64,000 nt of DNA from NCBI GenBank assembly GCA_910579225.1, contig CAJTTI010000009.1:1-64000 (forward strand), in the 5' to 3' direction. Shown in pieces: positions 1-8,965 of this stretch. Origin of the DNA: an uncultured Lachnospiraceae bacterium. Lineage in GTDB: Bacteria > Bacillota > Clostridia > Lachnospirales > Lachnospiraceae. Position numbers and translations under genes: made by a program. The notes beneath the pieces were generated by a model. That model ran no database searches. It saw only the letters and a program-made list of their open reading frames with translations, and had not been told where the DNA came from. Within the stretch, counting starts at the first letter, position 1. Every line of letters starts with the position of its first letter.

Positions 1-638
1 GGAATCAGGAAATACTTCACTCCTTCCAGAGCTCCCGGCCTGGTTACGGAATAGCATGTGACAAAGACTGCAAGAATTACCAGCACAGGCATCATGATTT
101 TGGATACCCGTTCCACACCCTGTTTTACTCCTGCCAGTATCACCAGGAAAACGATAACAGAAAACAGGACAAACCAGAATTCCACACTGCCGGATGATGC
201 AATAAAACCTGTAAAATAATCATCATTTGCCAGCTGTTGCACACTTCCTCTCAGGTATTCAAACAGATATTTCAAAACCCATCCGCCAATCACACTGTAA
301 TATGGTACAATCAGCATGGGAACCACCGCATTGATCCAGCCTCCGAACCGGTACGGAAAACGGTTCCCGAAAGTCTGAAACGCGCCCACCGGGCTTTTTC
401 TAGTCATACGCCCCAATGCAGTTTCTGATACAATCAATACATAACCAAACGTAACCATCAGAATCAGATACACCAGGAGAAACATACCGCCGCCATATTT
501 TGCCGCCAGATATGGAAATCGCCAGATATTTCCCAGTCCCACTGCCGAGCCGGCAACTGCCAGGACATAGCCCAGGCGATTGGAAAACCGGCCTCTTGCC
601 CCTGTTCGCTTTTTTACATAATCACTATTTTTCTTCAT
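1..638 (-). CDS. Sodium-dependent symporter, NSS family (partial, N-terminal part only)
   Basis: This gene runs off the left edge; about 212 N-terminal residues are visible, against roughly 440-500 in the family. The protein opens with a short basic segment, then the NSS signature AVGLGNIWRFPY in the first membrane helix, followed by further hydrophobic helices. Family members are inner-membrane, Na+-coupled transporters of amino acids or related compounds; the substrate cannot be told here. The start ATG (636-638) overlaps the TGA stop of the upstream prp gene, and a GGAGAAG ribosome site precedes it, so translation is probably coupled to prp. Family assignment is firm, substrate unknown. 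Confidence 0.9.
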   Translation of the reverse strand, partial: MKKNSDYVKKRTGARGRFSNRLGYVLAVAGSAVGLGNIWRFPYLAAKYGGGMFLLVYLILMVTFGYVLIVSETALGRMTRKSPVGAFQTFGNRFPYRFGGWINAVVPMLIVPYYSVIGGWVLKYLFEYLRGSVQQLANDDYFTGFIASSGSVEFWFVLFSVIVFLVILAGVKQGVERVSKIMMPVLVILAVFVTCYSVTRPGALEGVKYFLI

Positions 639-1015
639 AACTTCTCCGTTTTGCTTTTAGAAAGATATCCCGGGAATAAAGGCGCCGGAACATCCTTTTT
701 ACATTTGTCAATTACAATATATTCTTCTCCATAAGATTTCTGTATTCCCTCAAGACCAAGCATCAGAGAATCCATCAAAAGCCTGGTCTCCTTTGAAACA
801 TCCGAGGTAAATTCCCAGCTTTTGATTACACCGTCTTCACAGTCGCAGGTAAACGGATCTTCTGTGAATTTTTCTATGGAATTAATTGCATTGATCACAA
901 GCGCAGACACCGCTGCACATATAATATCCTCTCCTGGTTCTGCATACTCTGCATGTCCTTTTATTGTGAAACTTTGATACTGCCCATTCTGCCGTATCGC
1001 CCGTACCCAAATCAT
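635..1015 (-). CDS. prp: Ribosomal-processing cysteine protease Prp
   Basis: This is a 126-residue protein of the Prp (YsxB) family. In Firmicutes Prp removes the short N-terminal extension of ribosomal protein L27. The catalytic pair is visible: His in IKGHAEYA and Cys in DIICAAVSAL, in the usual spacing. The C-terminus has an extra basic tail of about 20 residues (KKDVPAPLFPGYLSKSKTEKL region) that is not usual in the family. The ATG at 1013-1015 is preferred over an upstream GTG because AAAGGAG lies 8 bases before it; it overlaps the rng stop codon. Prp normally sits between rplU (L21) and rpmA (L27), but neither gene is beside it here. Confidence 0.88.
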   Translation of the reverse strand: MIWVRAIRQNGQYQSFTIKGHAEYAEPGEDIICAAVSALVINAINSIEKFTEDPFTCDCEDGVIKSWEFTSDVSKETRLLMDSLMLGLEGIQKSYGEEYIVIDKCKKDVPAPLFPGYLSKSKTEKL

Positions 1016-2205
1016 ATCCCGCACTCCTTTGCCTGCTCTGCAAGTGTTTTTTTCTGTTTTTTCCGGGTCAATTCCATCAGTCCCAGCACTGTCATATCCA
1101 CGGCGGTCGCCTTCATAGGATCTTTTTTCAAAAGTTCCCGCATGAAGGACAGAAGCGCTTCCTGTGCTTCTTTTCCTTCCATGTCCACAAAATCCACAAG
1201 TATGATACCTGAAAGGTTTCGAAGCCGCAGCTGCCGCGCAATCTCCGCTGCCGCTTCCAGATTGATCTTTTGAATGGTTTTCTGCTTGTCTTTTCCTCCG
1301 GTATATTTTCCGGTATTCACGTCAATTACGGTCAATGCTTCTGTAGGTTCGATGATAAGATAAGCGCCGGATTTCAGCCAGACTTTTGTGGCAAGGGCGT
1401 CCGACAATCCCTTTTCCAGACGATACAGCGCCTTTAAAGAGACCATCCGGTCTTCATACATGCAAAGTTTTCCCACATCACCGGGCATCTCTTCCATAAG
1501 GAATTCCCGTATTTGTTCGTACAGCTCCCGGTCATCCGTCAGAATCTTCTTCAGACTCTCGCTTCTGCTTCCAAGGATCGAAGTCAGATAAGAAGGGCGG
1601 TTTTTCTTCACACAGGAAAACACACTCCGGTGAACTGCCTGTTCTGTAATAAAATGATATGTTCGACAAAGTCTTTCATATTCTTCTTCCAGCTCTTCTT
1701 TTGACGCCTGTCCCGCATTAGTCCGTACAATCAGTCCTGCAGGCGGCAGCTCCCACTGCTCTATGCAGTCTCTCAGTCTGGCCTTTTCTTTTGTTCCCAG
1801 CCTGGAAGAATACCCTACAAGCCGGTTACCAGTAGTCATGACCAGATACTTTCCAGTCAGATTGATATTGGTTGTCACAGATGGAACTTTTGTTTTCATC
1901 GCTTCTCTGCTGACCTGAACAAGAAGCTCATCTCCTTCCATCAGATGTTCCTGCTTCTTGGGTCTGGTATAGATTGGAAATTTCACATCTTCCACAGGCA
2001 AATAACAAAGCTGGCCATTTTCGATCTCCACAAATGCCGCCTGTATATTTTTTACAATATTTCTAACTTTTCCGATATAGATATTTCCAAGGATGGATCT
2101 TTGTTCCTGCAAAAGCAAAGATATCTCTGCCAAATGTCCGTCCTCCAGCAAAGCATCCACCAATATTCCTTCCCGCAGATATGTGATAATTCTGATATTA
2201 TTCAA
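1012..2205 (-). CDS. rng: Ribonuclease G/E family endoribonuclease
   Basis: The 397-residue product belongs to the RNase E/G family, which cleaves single-stranded AU-rich RNA and takes part in rRNA maturation and mRNA decay. An N-terminal S1-like segment (about residues 35-85, GNIYIGKVRNI) is followed by the catalytic core with the metal-binding Asp residues in VIDVNTGKYTGG and VDFVDM, and the conserved LGLMELTRKK. The protein ends some ten residues after that motif. The zinc-link Cys pair and the small C-terminal domain of E. coli RNase G (489 residues) are absent. The start overlaps the preceding DUF2344 gene by 8 bases and the stop overlaps prp, so the three genes form one tightly coupled unit. 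Confidence 0.92.
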   Translation of the reverse strand: MNNIRIITYLREGILVDALLEDGHLAEISLLLQEQRSILGNIYIGKVRNIVKNIQAAFVEIENGQLCYLPVEDVKFPIYTRPKKQEHLMEGDELLVQVSREAMKTKVPSVTTNINLTGKYLVMTTGNRLVGYSSRLGTKEKARLRDCIEQWELPPAGLIVRTNAGQASKEELEEEYERLCRTYHFITEQAVHRSVFSCVKKNRPSYLTSILGSRSESLKKILTDDRELYEQIREFLMEEMPGDVGKLCMYEDRMVSLKALYRLEKGLSDALATKVWLKSGAYLIIEPTEALTVIDVNTGKYTGGKDKQKTIQKINLEAAAEIARQLRLRNLSGIILVDFVDMEGKEAQEALLSFMRELLKKDPMKATAVDMTVLGLMELTRKKQKKTLAEQAKECGI

Positions 2206-2902
2206 TGTCTTCTCCCAGCTCCTCCAGAGAGATCAGTTCCGGTTTCTGGTCGCTTCCCTGATTTGCATAAAGTTCCGCACGATGTATCAGAAGCATATGC
2301 GACGATATTTGGTATCCTGCCCATGAAGCGAACGCCTTCATGAAAAGCTCCGGCTTCAGATTGTGCACGCTGCCTGCAGACAACTGCAGGAAGATCACGC
2401 CATCGCTGACAGAACAAGTATAGATCCACGGGCGAATGTCCACTTCCTGCAGTCCTTTCTTTGTTTCTTTTTGAATACGAATCTCCGGCTGCTCCAGAAA
2501 ATCTGAAAGTACATTCTCCCACCCTTCAGGCAGAACGCAGTTCTCCCGAAACCGAACCTCATAATCTGCCGCCGCCACAATTGACATGGCATTTTTACTG
2601 TTGTCCGGCAGTCGGCGGAAACTCAGTGCTTCCATACCTTCCGCCATGACGCTGTTCATCCGGAGCAAAGCTTCTTTTGAAGGAATTGCCTGACGGATCC
2701 GAATATCCAGGTATTCTCCTTCACTGGTCAGTCCCAAACCAAGCGGCGACGCAAAGGACATGATCATATGCGGACTGTATCCCTCTGAAAAACAGATATC
2801 AATCTCTGCCCTACGCATGACTTTCTGAAAATAACGCATTACATCCAGATGACTGATGAACCGAAGCGCTCCGGTTTTCCGGAATTTAATCCTGATGTTC
2901 AT
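2198..2902 (-). CDS. TIGR03936 / DUF2344 radical SAM-associated protein
   Basis: This 234-residue protein matches the DUF2344 (TIGR03936) family from its N-terminal pattern IRIKFRKTGALRFISHLDVMR and the later GYSPHMIMSFASPLGLGL. Its biochemical role is not known. It nearly always sits next to, or is fused to, the TIGR03960 radical SAM protein, as here, and next to RNase G, which suggests a shared task in RNA or ribosome modification (inference). The ATG at 2900-2902 is chosen over a GTG three codons upstream because GGAGG lies 8 bases before it. The gene overlaps both neighbours. Confidence 0.88.
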   Translation of the reverse strand: MNIRIKFRKTGALRFISHLDVMRYFQKVMRRAEIDICFSEGYSPHMIMSFASPLGLGLTSEGEYLDIRIRQAIPSKEALLRMNSVMAEGMEALSFRRLPDNSKNAMSIVAAADYEVRFRENCVLPEGWENVLSDFLEQPEIRIQKETKKGLQEVDIRPWIYTCSVSDGVIFLQLSAGSVHNLKPELFMKAFASWAGYQISSHMLLIHRAELYANQGSDQKPELISLEELGEDIE

Positions 2903-4751
2903 TACAGACACCTCCTCCGAAAACTGCCGCCCCGCAACCGGAACATCCTTGTCGGCAGTTTTTCGTTACAACGCCTTCCTGCGCCCTTTTCCATTCCCGT
3001 TCCAGAAAAGCCCGGCTCACACCGATATCAATAAAATCCCATGGAAATACTTCGTCCAGAGCACGTTCCCTTGTGGTATAAAAATCCACATCCGTCCGGC
3101 ACTCCTCAAAAGCCTGCAGCCATTGTTCGTGTTTGAAACATTCGCTCCAGGAGTCAAACAGGCATCCCTTTTCATAGGCTTTGCGGATAACAACCCCAAT
3201 CCGGCGGTCTCCTCTTGCAAGAATCCCCTCTAATACCGTGACGTCTGCCTCATGCCAGTTATATTTGATGCTTTTCTTGTTCCTTTGTTCTTTGATCTCA
3301 TGGTTCACCACATAAGCCCTGTGAAGGAATTCTTCCTTTGTGCACATCCTGGCCCACTGGAAAGGAGTAAACGGCTTCGGCACGAAAAAGGAGGTACTGA
3401 CCACAATCTGGCATTTTCCACTCCGTTGTTCCTTTGGCACTTCATAATAACGTTCTGCGATTTTCTCTGCCAGCCAGGCGATGCCCTTCATGTCCTCCTC
3501 ATTTTCTGTCGGAAGTCCCAGCATGAAATACAGTTTCACCCGACTCCATCCGCCTTCAAAAGCCTGTCCGGCGCCATTCAATATCATATCTTCTGTCAAA
3601 CCTTTATTGATCACATCCCGCAGCCTCTGGGAACCAGCTTCCGGTGCAAAAGTCAGACTGCTTTTCTTTACATCCTGTACCTTTCCCATCACATCCAGTG
3701 AAAAAGCATCAATCCGCAGAGAAGGCAGGGAGATATTGATGCCTTTGGGGCCGAACTCTTCTATCAGGAAGGTTACCAGTTCTCCCAGTTTGGAATAATC
3801 ACTGGAACTTAAGGAACTCAGAGAGATCTCTTCATATCCCGTATTTTTTAACATCTCCCGGGCAGATTCCTTGAGCATCTCCAGATCACGCTCCCTGGTA
3901 GGGCGGTACAGCATTCCCGCCTGACAGAACCGGCATCCCCGGATGCAGCCTCTCTGAATCTCCAGCACTACCCGGTCCTGAGTTGCTTTCAGATAGGGCA
4001 CCACCGGTTTCTTCGGATAGAATGTGTCTGACACATCCGGCACTACCTGTTTAACCACCTTTCCCGGCGCCTGTGGACAATTAGGACGCATGGACGCAAT
4101 TGTCCCATCTTCTTTATATTCTATTGTATAGAGGGAAGGCACATAGATTCCCGGAACCTGTGCCGCCTGTTTTAAAAACGTTTCCCTGGATGCCCCGCTT
4201 TCTTTCCATTCCTGGAACAGATCCAACAGACGGAAATACTGTGTCTCTCCTTCTCCAATGTAAAACAGATCAAAAAATTCTGCCAATGGTTCCGGGTTAT
4301 AAGCACAGGGTCCCCCTCCGATGACAAATGGGTGATCTTTTGTACGTTCTTTTGCTTCCAGAGGAATCTGTGACAATTCCAGTATCTGCAGTATATTGGT
4401 ATAGCACATTTCGTACTGGATCGTAATACCCAGAAAGTCAAATTCTTTTACCGGATCCTGAGATTCCAGCGCAAACAGAGGAATCTTCCGTTCTCTGAGC
4501 ACCCGGTCCATATCTGTCCACGGGGAGTAGACACGCTCGCACCAGGTATCTTCTCTCTGGTTAAACATATCATACAGAATCTGGATGCCCAGGTGAGACA
4601 TGCCGATCTCATAGACATCCGGAAAACACATGGCAAACCGAATATCCACCTGTTTTTTATCCTTCATAACCGCATTCGCTTCACCGCCGATATAGCGGGC
4701 CGGCTTTTCCACGGACATAAGGATTTCATCTGATAATGCTAATTTTCGCAT
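2886..4751 (-). CDS. TIGR03960 family B12-binding-fold radical SAM protein
   Basis: This is a 621-residue radical SAM enzyme. The N-terminal 200 residues resemble a degenerate B12-binding fold (CFPDVYEIGMSHLG, then VIGGGPCAYNPEPLAEFFD). The central domain carries the [4Fe-4S]/SAM motif CIRGCRFCQAG at about residue 268. The extreme C-terminus holds a further cysteine cluster (NCRQGCSGCGAAVFGGGVC) that could bind a second iron-sulfur centre. Substrate and reaction are unknown. It overlaps the DUF2344 gene by 17 bases, so the two products are probably made together. A ribosome site AGGATAACCT precedes the start. Confidence 0.9.
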   Translation of the reverse strand: MRKLALSDEILMSVEKPARYIGGEANAVMKDKKQVDIRFAMCFPDVYEIGMSHLGIQILYDMFNQREDTWCERVYSPWTDMDRVLRERKIPLFALESQDPVKEFDFLGITIQYEMCYTNILQILELSQIPLEAKERTKDHPFVIGGGPCAYNPEPLAEFFDLFYIGEGETQYFRLLDLFQEWKESGASRETFLKQAAQVPGIYVPSLYTIEYKEDGTIASMRPNCPQAPGKVVKQVVPDVSDTFYPKKPVVPYLKATQDRVVLEIQRGCIRGCRFCQAGMLYRPTRERDLEMLKESAREMLKNTGYEEISLSSLSSSDYSKLGELVTFLIEEFGPKGINISLPSLRIDAFSLDVMGKVQDVKKSSLTFAPEAGSQRLRDVINKGLTEDMILNGAGQAFEGGWSRVKLYFMLGLPTENEEDMKGIAWLAEKIAERYYEVPKEQRSGKCQIVVSTSFFVPKPFTPFQWARMCTKEEFLHRAYVVNHEIKEQRNKKSIKYNWHEADVTVLEGILARGDRRIGVVIRKAYEKGCLFDSWSECFKHEQWLQAFEECRTDVDFYTTRERALDEVFPWDFIDIGVSRAFLEREWKRAQEGVVTKNCRQGCSGCGAAVFGGGVCNEHQD

Positions 4752-4789
4752 AGGTTATCCTTCCCTGAAGAACCTTCTTCTGCATACAG

Positions 4790-6385
4790 TCATTGAATAC
4801 CCGTCACTGTATGCAGTTCTTCTCCTGTGATGTACTCGAATGTGACCTGTCCGCCTTCTTTATAACGAACAATCTGCGGAAATTCGCTGACCAGCACATC
4901 ATAGATGATATCCTGTCCGGCCAGCACCACATAGTAGTGAGTGTTTCCTTCCAAAACAACAGGTGCCGAAGTTTCAATCGTTCCGGTCACAGTCTCTCCC
5001 ACTGCTGCCGGACCTGTAGAGATACCGTTGGTCTTCAAAAGACTGATATAAGCTTTCTCGCATTCCGCCACTGTATCTCCGATTGCCACATTCTGGTACT
5101 TTTTGATATTTACCATGGCATATTTTTTCACCAATCCCGCGTCATCCTTCAAAGCCATAAAATATGTGGGCTCGCCCGCCACATTTAAAAGAAGCGGAAA
5201 TGTAGAATGGTATCCCAGATTCTGTACCTGCCCTTCTGCGGAATTCATGGCCGAATATTCTTCTGCACCTGGGCAGGAGTAATATTTGGCTTCCATTGTC
5301 CTCTGATTCATAAGCACAAATCCCACATTGGACTCGTCCCCGCTGACAGATGTGATTCCCGTATAGACCCATACATCATCTTCCATGGCAAGATAATTAT
5401 ATCCGTCTGTGGTCTGCAGGCATCCTTTCTGGCTCAGCACACTGTTAAAAAATCCATTTATATACAGTCCATAGTAATCATAAAGCTGAATCAGCAGATT
5501 TGCCGAATAGACGGAATCCACCCACTGTGGGCACTCATCAACTTCGTAACAGGTCGTTTCTCCGGTGATGGCATTGCAGAGTACGACTTTCCCGATTGTC
5601 TGCCCCCCAAATAATCCAATATTGAATTTTTTCACCGGACAGATCCAGTATGGAGTACCTTCCTCATCAATCTCAAAACTCAACTGATCGAAGATGTAGG
5701 TTGGATAGCGGAAGCGCAGATGCCGGTAAATATTCCGGTTAAAATATTCTGCCTGTGAGTATTGGATAAAACTGCCTTCAGGAAGCCTTATACATTCCGT
5801 ATCCTGCGTTGTCATATCAATCATGATATAGGCAGGGATTCCCTCATTCATGTTGGTCAGCCATTTGATTGGACTGGCGTAGACAAGGGGCGTCACACGT
5901 ACAGGTTTATTCTGATAATTGATCTGCGTATACAGAGAACTCACTTCGAACTGAGACACCATATCAATCAGAGACCCCATCTTCCGATTTCCCAGAAGCG
6001 TCGCAGAACTTTTATCCAGAAGCGGAATCTCTGTATAATTTACTTCTGCAATATCCTCTGTAAAAGTCCCCTCCTGCACTGGCAGAAGCCTGTGGTATTT
6101 ATTCGCATTTACAATCGGAGAAGACAGTACACTACCGATTCCGTAGACCAGAAGCAGAAGTATCACAACTGCAAAGCCAATTTTCAAAGGCCGGATATCT
6201 CCAGCCGGAATTCCGTCCCGTATTCCTCTGGCGCTGATCAGAAGGGTCAGCACAATAACCAGAGAGATAATAAACAGCCAAAAACTTCCGGAATGGATGT
6301 TAACTGCCGGAATCGCCACATAGTAATAGATGCAGGCTGCCAGCACTGCGAGAAACGAAAACAATATTTTCATTTTTAATTTCAT
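4790..6385 (-). CDS. Unrecognised membrane-anchored protein, 531 residues
   Basis: I do not recognise this family. Three hydrophobic segments lie near residues 6-26, 32-52 and 68-88, and the remaining 440 residues are soluble-looking, probably outside the cell. The large domain is rich in aromatic residues and beta-type sequence, has few cysteines, and shows no catalytic motif I know; a stretch near its end (GETVTGTIETSAPVVLEGNTHYYVV region) could form a small OB- or SH3-like barrel. It lies 38 bases upstream of the radical SAM gene and has its own promoter, so it may drive the rng operon. A conserved Lachnospiraceae surface or sensor protein is possible but unproven. Confidence 0.75.
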   Translation of the reverse strand: MKLKMKILFSFLAVLAACIYYYVAIPAVNIHSGSFWLFIISLVIVLTLLISARGIRDGIPAGDIRPLKIGFAVVILLLLVYGIGSVLSSPIVNANKYHRLLPVQEGTFTEDIAEVNYTEIPLLDKSSATLLGNRKMGSLIDMVSQFEVSSLYTQINYQNKPVRVTPLVYASPIKWLTNMNEGIPAYIMIDMTTQDTECIRLPEGSFIQYSQAEYFNRNIYRHLRFRYPTYIFDQLSFEIDEEGTPYWICPVKKFNIGLFGGQTIGKVVLCNAITGETTCYEVDECPQWVDSVYSANLLIQLYDYYGLYINGFFNSVLSQKGCLQTTDGYNYLAMEDDVWVYTGITSVSGDESNVGFVLMNQRTMEAKYYSCPGAEEYSAMNSAEGQVQNLGYHSTFPLLLNVAGEPTYFMALKDDAGLVKKYAMVNIKKYQNVAIGDTVAECEKAYISLLKTNGISTGPAAVGETVTGTIETSAPVVLEGNTHYYVVLAGQDIIYDVLVSEFPQIVRYKEGGQVTFEYITGEELHTVTGIQ

Positions 6386-6436
6386 AAATATCGCCGTCTC
6401 CTCTCATAAAAATAGAATAAATAAATGTCTTCCGAC

Positions 6437-6465
6437 ATTCTATCATAAAGCCTCCGTTCTAACAA
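6437..6465 (-). promoter_or_regulatory. Predicted sigma-A promoter for the 4790-6385 gene
   Basis: The minus strand reads TTGTTA (6460-6465), 17 bases, then TAGAAT (6437-6442). The start codon follows about 50 bases downstream. A six-base inverted repeat AAGCCT/AGGCTT overlaps the -35 region and may terminate the preceding HAD transcript or regulate this promoter. Confidence 0.65.
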
Positions 6466-6496
6466 GGCTTCCATTCATACAAATAGTTCAGGCCGC

Positions 6497-7156
6497 TTAT
6501 TTTCCGGTAAGCCGCTCAAGAATCGGAATCAGCCCAAGAAGATTCTCTGCAGTCCCCTCCAGGAAACGACTGGTCTCCGGGAGCGGACCGGCCAGATCTT
6601 TTACCATAGCCACTTTACATCCTGCCCGGTATGCAGACAGGGCACCGTTATCTGAGTCTTCCACTGCCAGGCAGTTCTCCGGTTTCTCTCCAATCTGCTC
6701 GCATGCATACAGATATACATCGGGCATGGGTTTTCCGTGAGGAAGAGACGGCGCGCATGAGATTCGGTCAAACTGGTGATAGATTCCAATCTGTTTCAGG
6801 TATGTTCTGGTTCGCTCTTCATCTGTGGCAGTGGAAACTGCTTTTTTATAATTTTTCTCAGTCAGCCAGTCCAGCAGCTCGTCCACACCCGGCTTTTTCT
6901 CAACTCCATATTTCTCAATATGTGCACGCATCAACTCAATTCTGCGCTCTCTCACTGCCAGGAAGTCAAAATCGGGTCCAAGCATTTTCTTAAAATAAGG
7001 TTCCGCATATTCTTTGGAAAAGCTGCGGAAGCGAAGAAGCTGTTCATGCGTCAGCTCATATCCCAGTTCCTGTGTTGCCTGTTTCCAGTATTGATACAGA
7101 TGTTTTTCGGTATCAATTAAAGTTCCATCCATATCAAATATTACTGCATGAATCAT
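6497..7156 (-). CDS. HAD-superfamily phosphatase / beta-phosphoglucomutase-like
   Basis: The 219-residue product is a HAD-like hydrolase with an alpha-helical cap (subfamily IA). Motif I is FDMDGTLID at the N-terminus, with the nucleophilic and acid/base Asp pair; motif II is the Ser/Thr in AVSTATDE; motif IV is VEDSDNGALSA. Enzymes of this type dephosphorylate or isomerise small sugar phosphates in the cytoplasm. Substrate cannot be told from sequence. It stands alone between the promoter of the upstream operon and the thioredoxin terminator. A weak site AAAGGA lies about 11 bases before the ATG. Confidence 0.85.
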   Translation of the reverse strand: MIHAVIFDMDGTLIDTEKHLYQYWKQATQELGYELTHEQLLRFRSFSKEYAEPYFKKMLGPDFDFLAVRERRIELMRAHIEKYGVEKKPGVDELLDWLTEKNYKKAVSTATDEERTRTYLKQIGIYHQFDRISCAPSLPHGKPMPDVYLYACEQIGEKPENCLAVEDSDNGALSAYRAGCKVAMVKDLAGPLPETSRFLEGTAENLLGLIPILERLTGK

Positions 7157-7217
7157 ATAATTTATTATCCTTTCTTTAACTTATCCGCCCGTCTTCAGGT
7201 ATCAGGCCAAAAGCAGT

Positions 7218-7243
7218 CCCCGGCTGCAACACCGCAGCCGGGG
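7218..7243 (-). terminator. Intrinsic terminator after thioredoxin gene
   Basis: A perfect 10-bp stem (CCCCGGCTGC with GCAGCCGGGG) and a 6-base loop lie about 30 bases past the thioredoxin stop; the minus strand continues ACTGCTTTTGG. The short T-run makes it moderate. Confidence 0.7.
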
Positions 7244-7272
7244 AACGCTTTCGCTGCATCCGCTTCGGGCTG

Positions 7273-7584
7273 TTACATTTCCAGATACTCCAGTATCTCT
7301 TCCAGCGGATGAAACCCCTGAATGGTCTTATATATCTTCTCCCCGTTCATAACAAGCATCGTCGGAACATGTGTCACGCCGAATCGTTCGGCAAGCTGCG
7401 GGTCGTCGTCAATATTGACTTTGCAGAATTTTACATCGCATGCTTCCTCCGCTGCCTTCATAAGAACCGGGTGCTGTGCTTTGCAGGGACCGCACCAGTC
7501 TGCGTAAAAATCTACCAGTACCGGACTGCCGGCCTCTGTTACTTCAGTCTGAAAATTGTCTCTGGTAATCTGTTTGATTTCCAT
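7273..7584 (-). CDS. trxA: Thioredoxin
   Basis: This is a 103-residue thioredoxin with the active-site motif WCGPC followed by the usual KAQHPVL helix, the conserved cis-proline region THVPT, and the length expected for a single-domain thioredoxin. It reduces protein disulfides in the cytoplasm. The ATG at 7582-7584 is chosen because AGAAAGGAG lies directly upstream; an open frame continues a further 27 codons upstream but has no support. It may be read through from hom, since only 67 bases separate them. The symbol is given by homology; many clostridia carry several paralogues. Confidence 0.92.
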   Translation of the reverse strand: MEIKQITRDNFQTEVTEAGSPVLVDFYADWCGPCKAQHPVLMKAAEEACDVKFCKVNIDDDPQLAERFGVTHVPTMLVMNGEKIYKTIQGFHPLEEILEYLEM

Positions 7585-7651
7585 TGGCTCTCTCCTTTCT
7601 GAGTTACACAATATCAGTGTGCCCATCTGGCCGGCAGGTTCACAGGAAATA

Positions 7652-8965
7652 TCAGACAAAATCATTTTCCTGCCGCTGAGAATATACGCGGATGACGGAA
7701 GCGACTTCTCTGATCATAGACATCTGCTCAAAGATCATCAGTGCATCCTTCAAATGGCGCTTTTCCACCTTGTCTGTGATGACTACCAGCTCTGTCACTC
7801 CGTCCACCGCTGGTTTTTGAATCACCTGGTTGATACTCACGTTATTATTGCCCAGTACGCCGGCAACTCCAGCCAGAATACCAGTTCGATCTTCCACAAT
7901 CAACCGCAGAAAATACCGGTGCCTGGATTCTCCGGACGCTTTCATGGGAAGCTCTTTGTAACAGCTGCAGCCAATCCTTCCACAGCAGCCATTCTGCATA
8001 TTTCTGGCAACAGCAATCAGATCGCCCATCACCGCACTGGCTGTCGGCAGCTCTCCCGCACCTTTTCCCTGGAACATGGCATCGTCTACCGCATCGCCAT
8101 GAATAAACACCGCATTAAACGCATCTTTGACGTTTGCCAGAGGATGCGTAGACGGGATCATCATCGGAAAGACTCCTACTTCCATCTCTTCGTCAACGTT
8201 CCTCGCAACGCCGAGCAGCTTTAAGGTATATCCGAACTCTTTTGCATACTGAATATCTTTTGCAGTGATTTTTGTAATTCCTTTGATATCCACATCATGA
8301 AAGGTAACCCGGGAATGAAAAGCAATCGAAGCAAGAATCGCCATTTTGCGTCCTGCATCCAATCCCTCAATATCAGAAGTCGGATCTGCTTCTGCAAATC
8401 CCAGATCCTGTGCCTTTTTTAATGCTTCATCAAAATCCATACCGTCTTCCGTCATACGGGTCAGTATATAATTAGTGGTGCCATTGACAATACCCATCAC
8501 TTCTGTGATTTGATTGCCTGCCAGACACTCTTTCAGAGGCCGGATAATGGGAATCCCTCCTGCCACGGCAGCCTCAAACTGCAGATCACAGTGATTGCGT
8601 TCGGCTGCTTCCATAAGTTCCCTTCCGTATTCGGCCATCAGATCCTTGTTGGCAGTCACTACATGCTTGCCTGCCTCCAATGCCTGCAGGATACAGGTAC
8701 GGGCAGGTTCCATACCTCCCATCAGTTCAATGATAATCTGAATCTCAGGATCTTTCAGAATGCTTTCCCAGTCATCAGTCAGAACTTCCTGCGAAATGCC
8801 TTCGCGCTTTTTATTAAGATTTCTCACCAAAACTTTGCTGATCTCCAGATCTGCCTGAATCTTGGCAGGCATCTCTGCTCTTCTCATTTGCAGAATCTTA
8901 TAAACTCCGCCCCCGACTGTCCCCGCACCGAGAAGTGCCGCCCGGATCTTCTTAAATCTGCCCAT
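7652..8965 (-). CDS. hom: Homoserine dehydrogenase with C-terminal ACT domain
   Basis: The 437-residue product reduces aspartate semialdehyde to homoserine, the branch point to threonine and methionine. The NAD(P) fold begins ALLGAGTVGGGV, the substrate region contains ANKDLMAEYG and GIVNGTTNYIL, and a C-terminal ACT domain (about residues 355-432, EDRTGILAGVAGVLG) probably gives feedback control by an amino acid. The ATG at 8963-8965 is preferred to the adjacent one at 8968 because it puts GGAGAGGA at a better distance. The start overlaps the stop of the upstream C_GCAxxG gene. Threonine ammonia-lyase is encoded just upstream, linking threonine synthesis with breakdown. Confidence 0.96.
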   Translation of the reverse strand: MGRFKKIRAALLGAGTVGGGVYKILQMRRAEMPAKIQADLEISKVLVRNLNKKREGISQEVLTDDWESILKDPEIQIIIELMGGMEPARTCILQALEAGKHVVTANKDLMAEYGRELMEAAERNHCDLQFEAAVAGGIPIIRPLKECLAGNQITEVMGIVNGTTNYILTRMTEDGMDFDEALKKAQDLGFAEADPTSDIEGLDAGRKMAILASIAFHSRVTFHDVDIKGITKITAKDIQYAKEFGYTLKLLGVARNVDEEMEVGVFPMMIPSTHPLANVKDAFNAVFIHGDAVDDAMFQGKGAGELPTASAVMGDLIAVARNMQNGCCGRIGCSCYKELPMKASGESRHRYFLRLIVEDRTGILAGVAGVLGNNNVSINQVIQKPAVDGVTELVVITDKVEKRHLKDALMIFEQMSMIREVASVIRVYSQRQENDFV

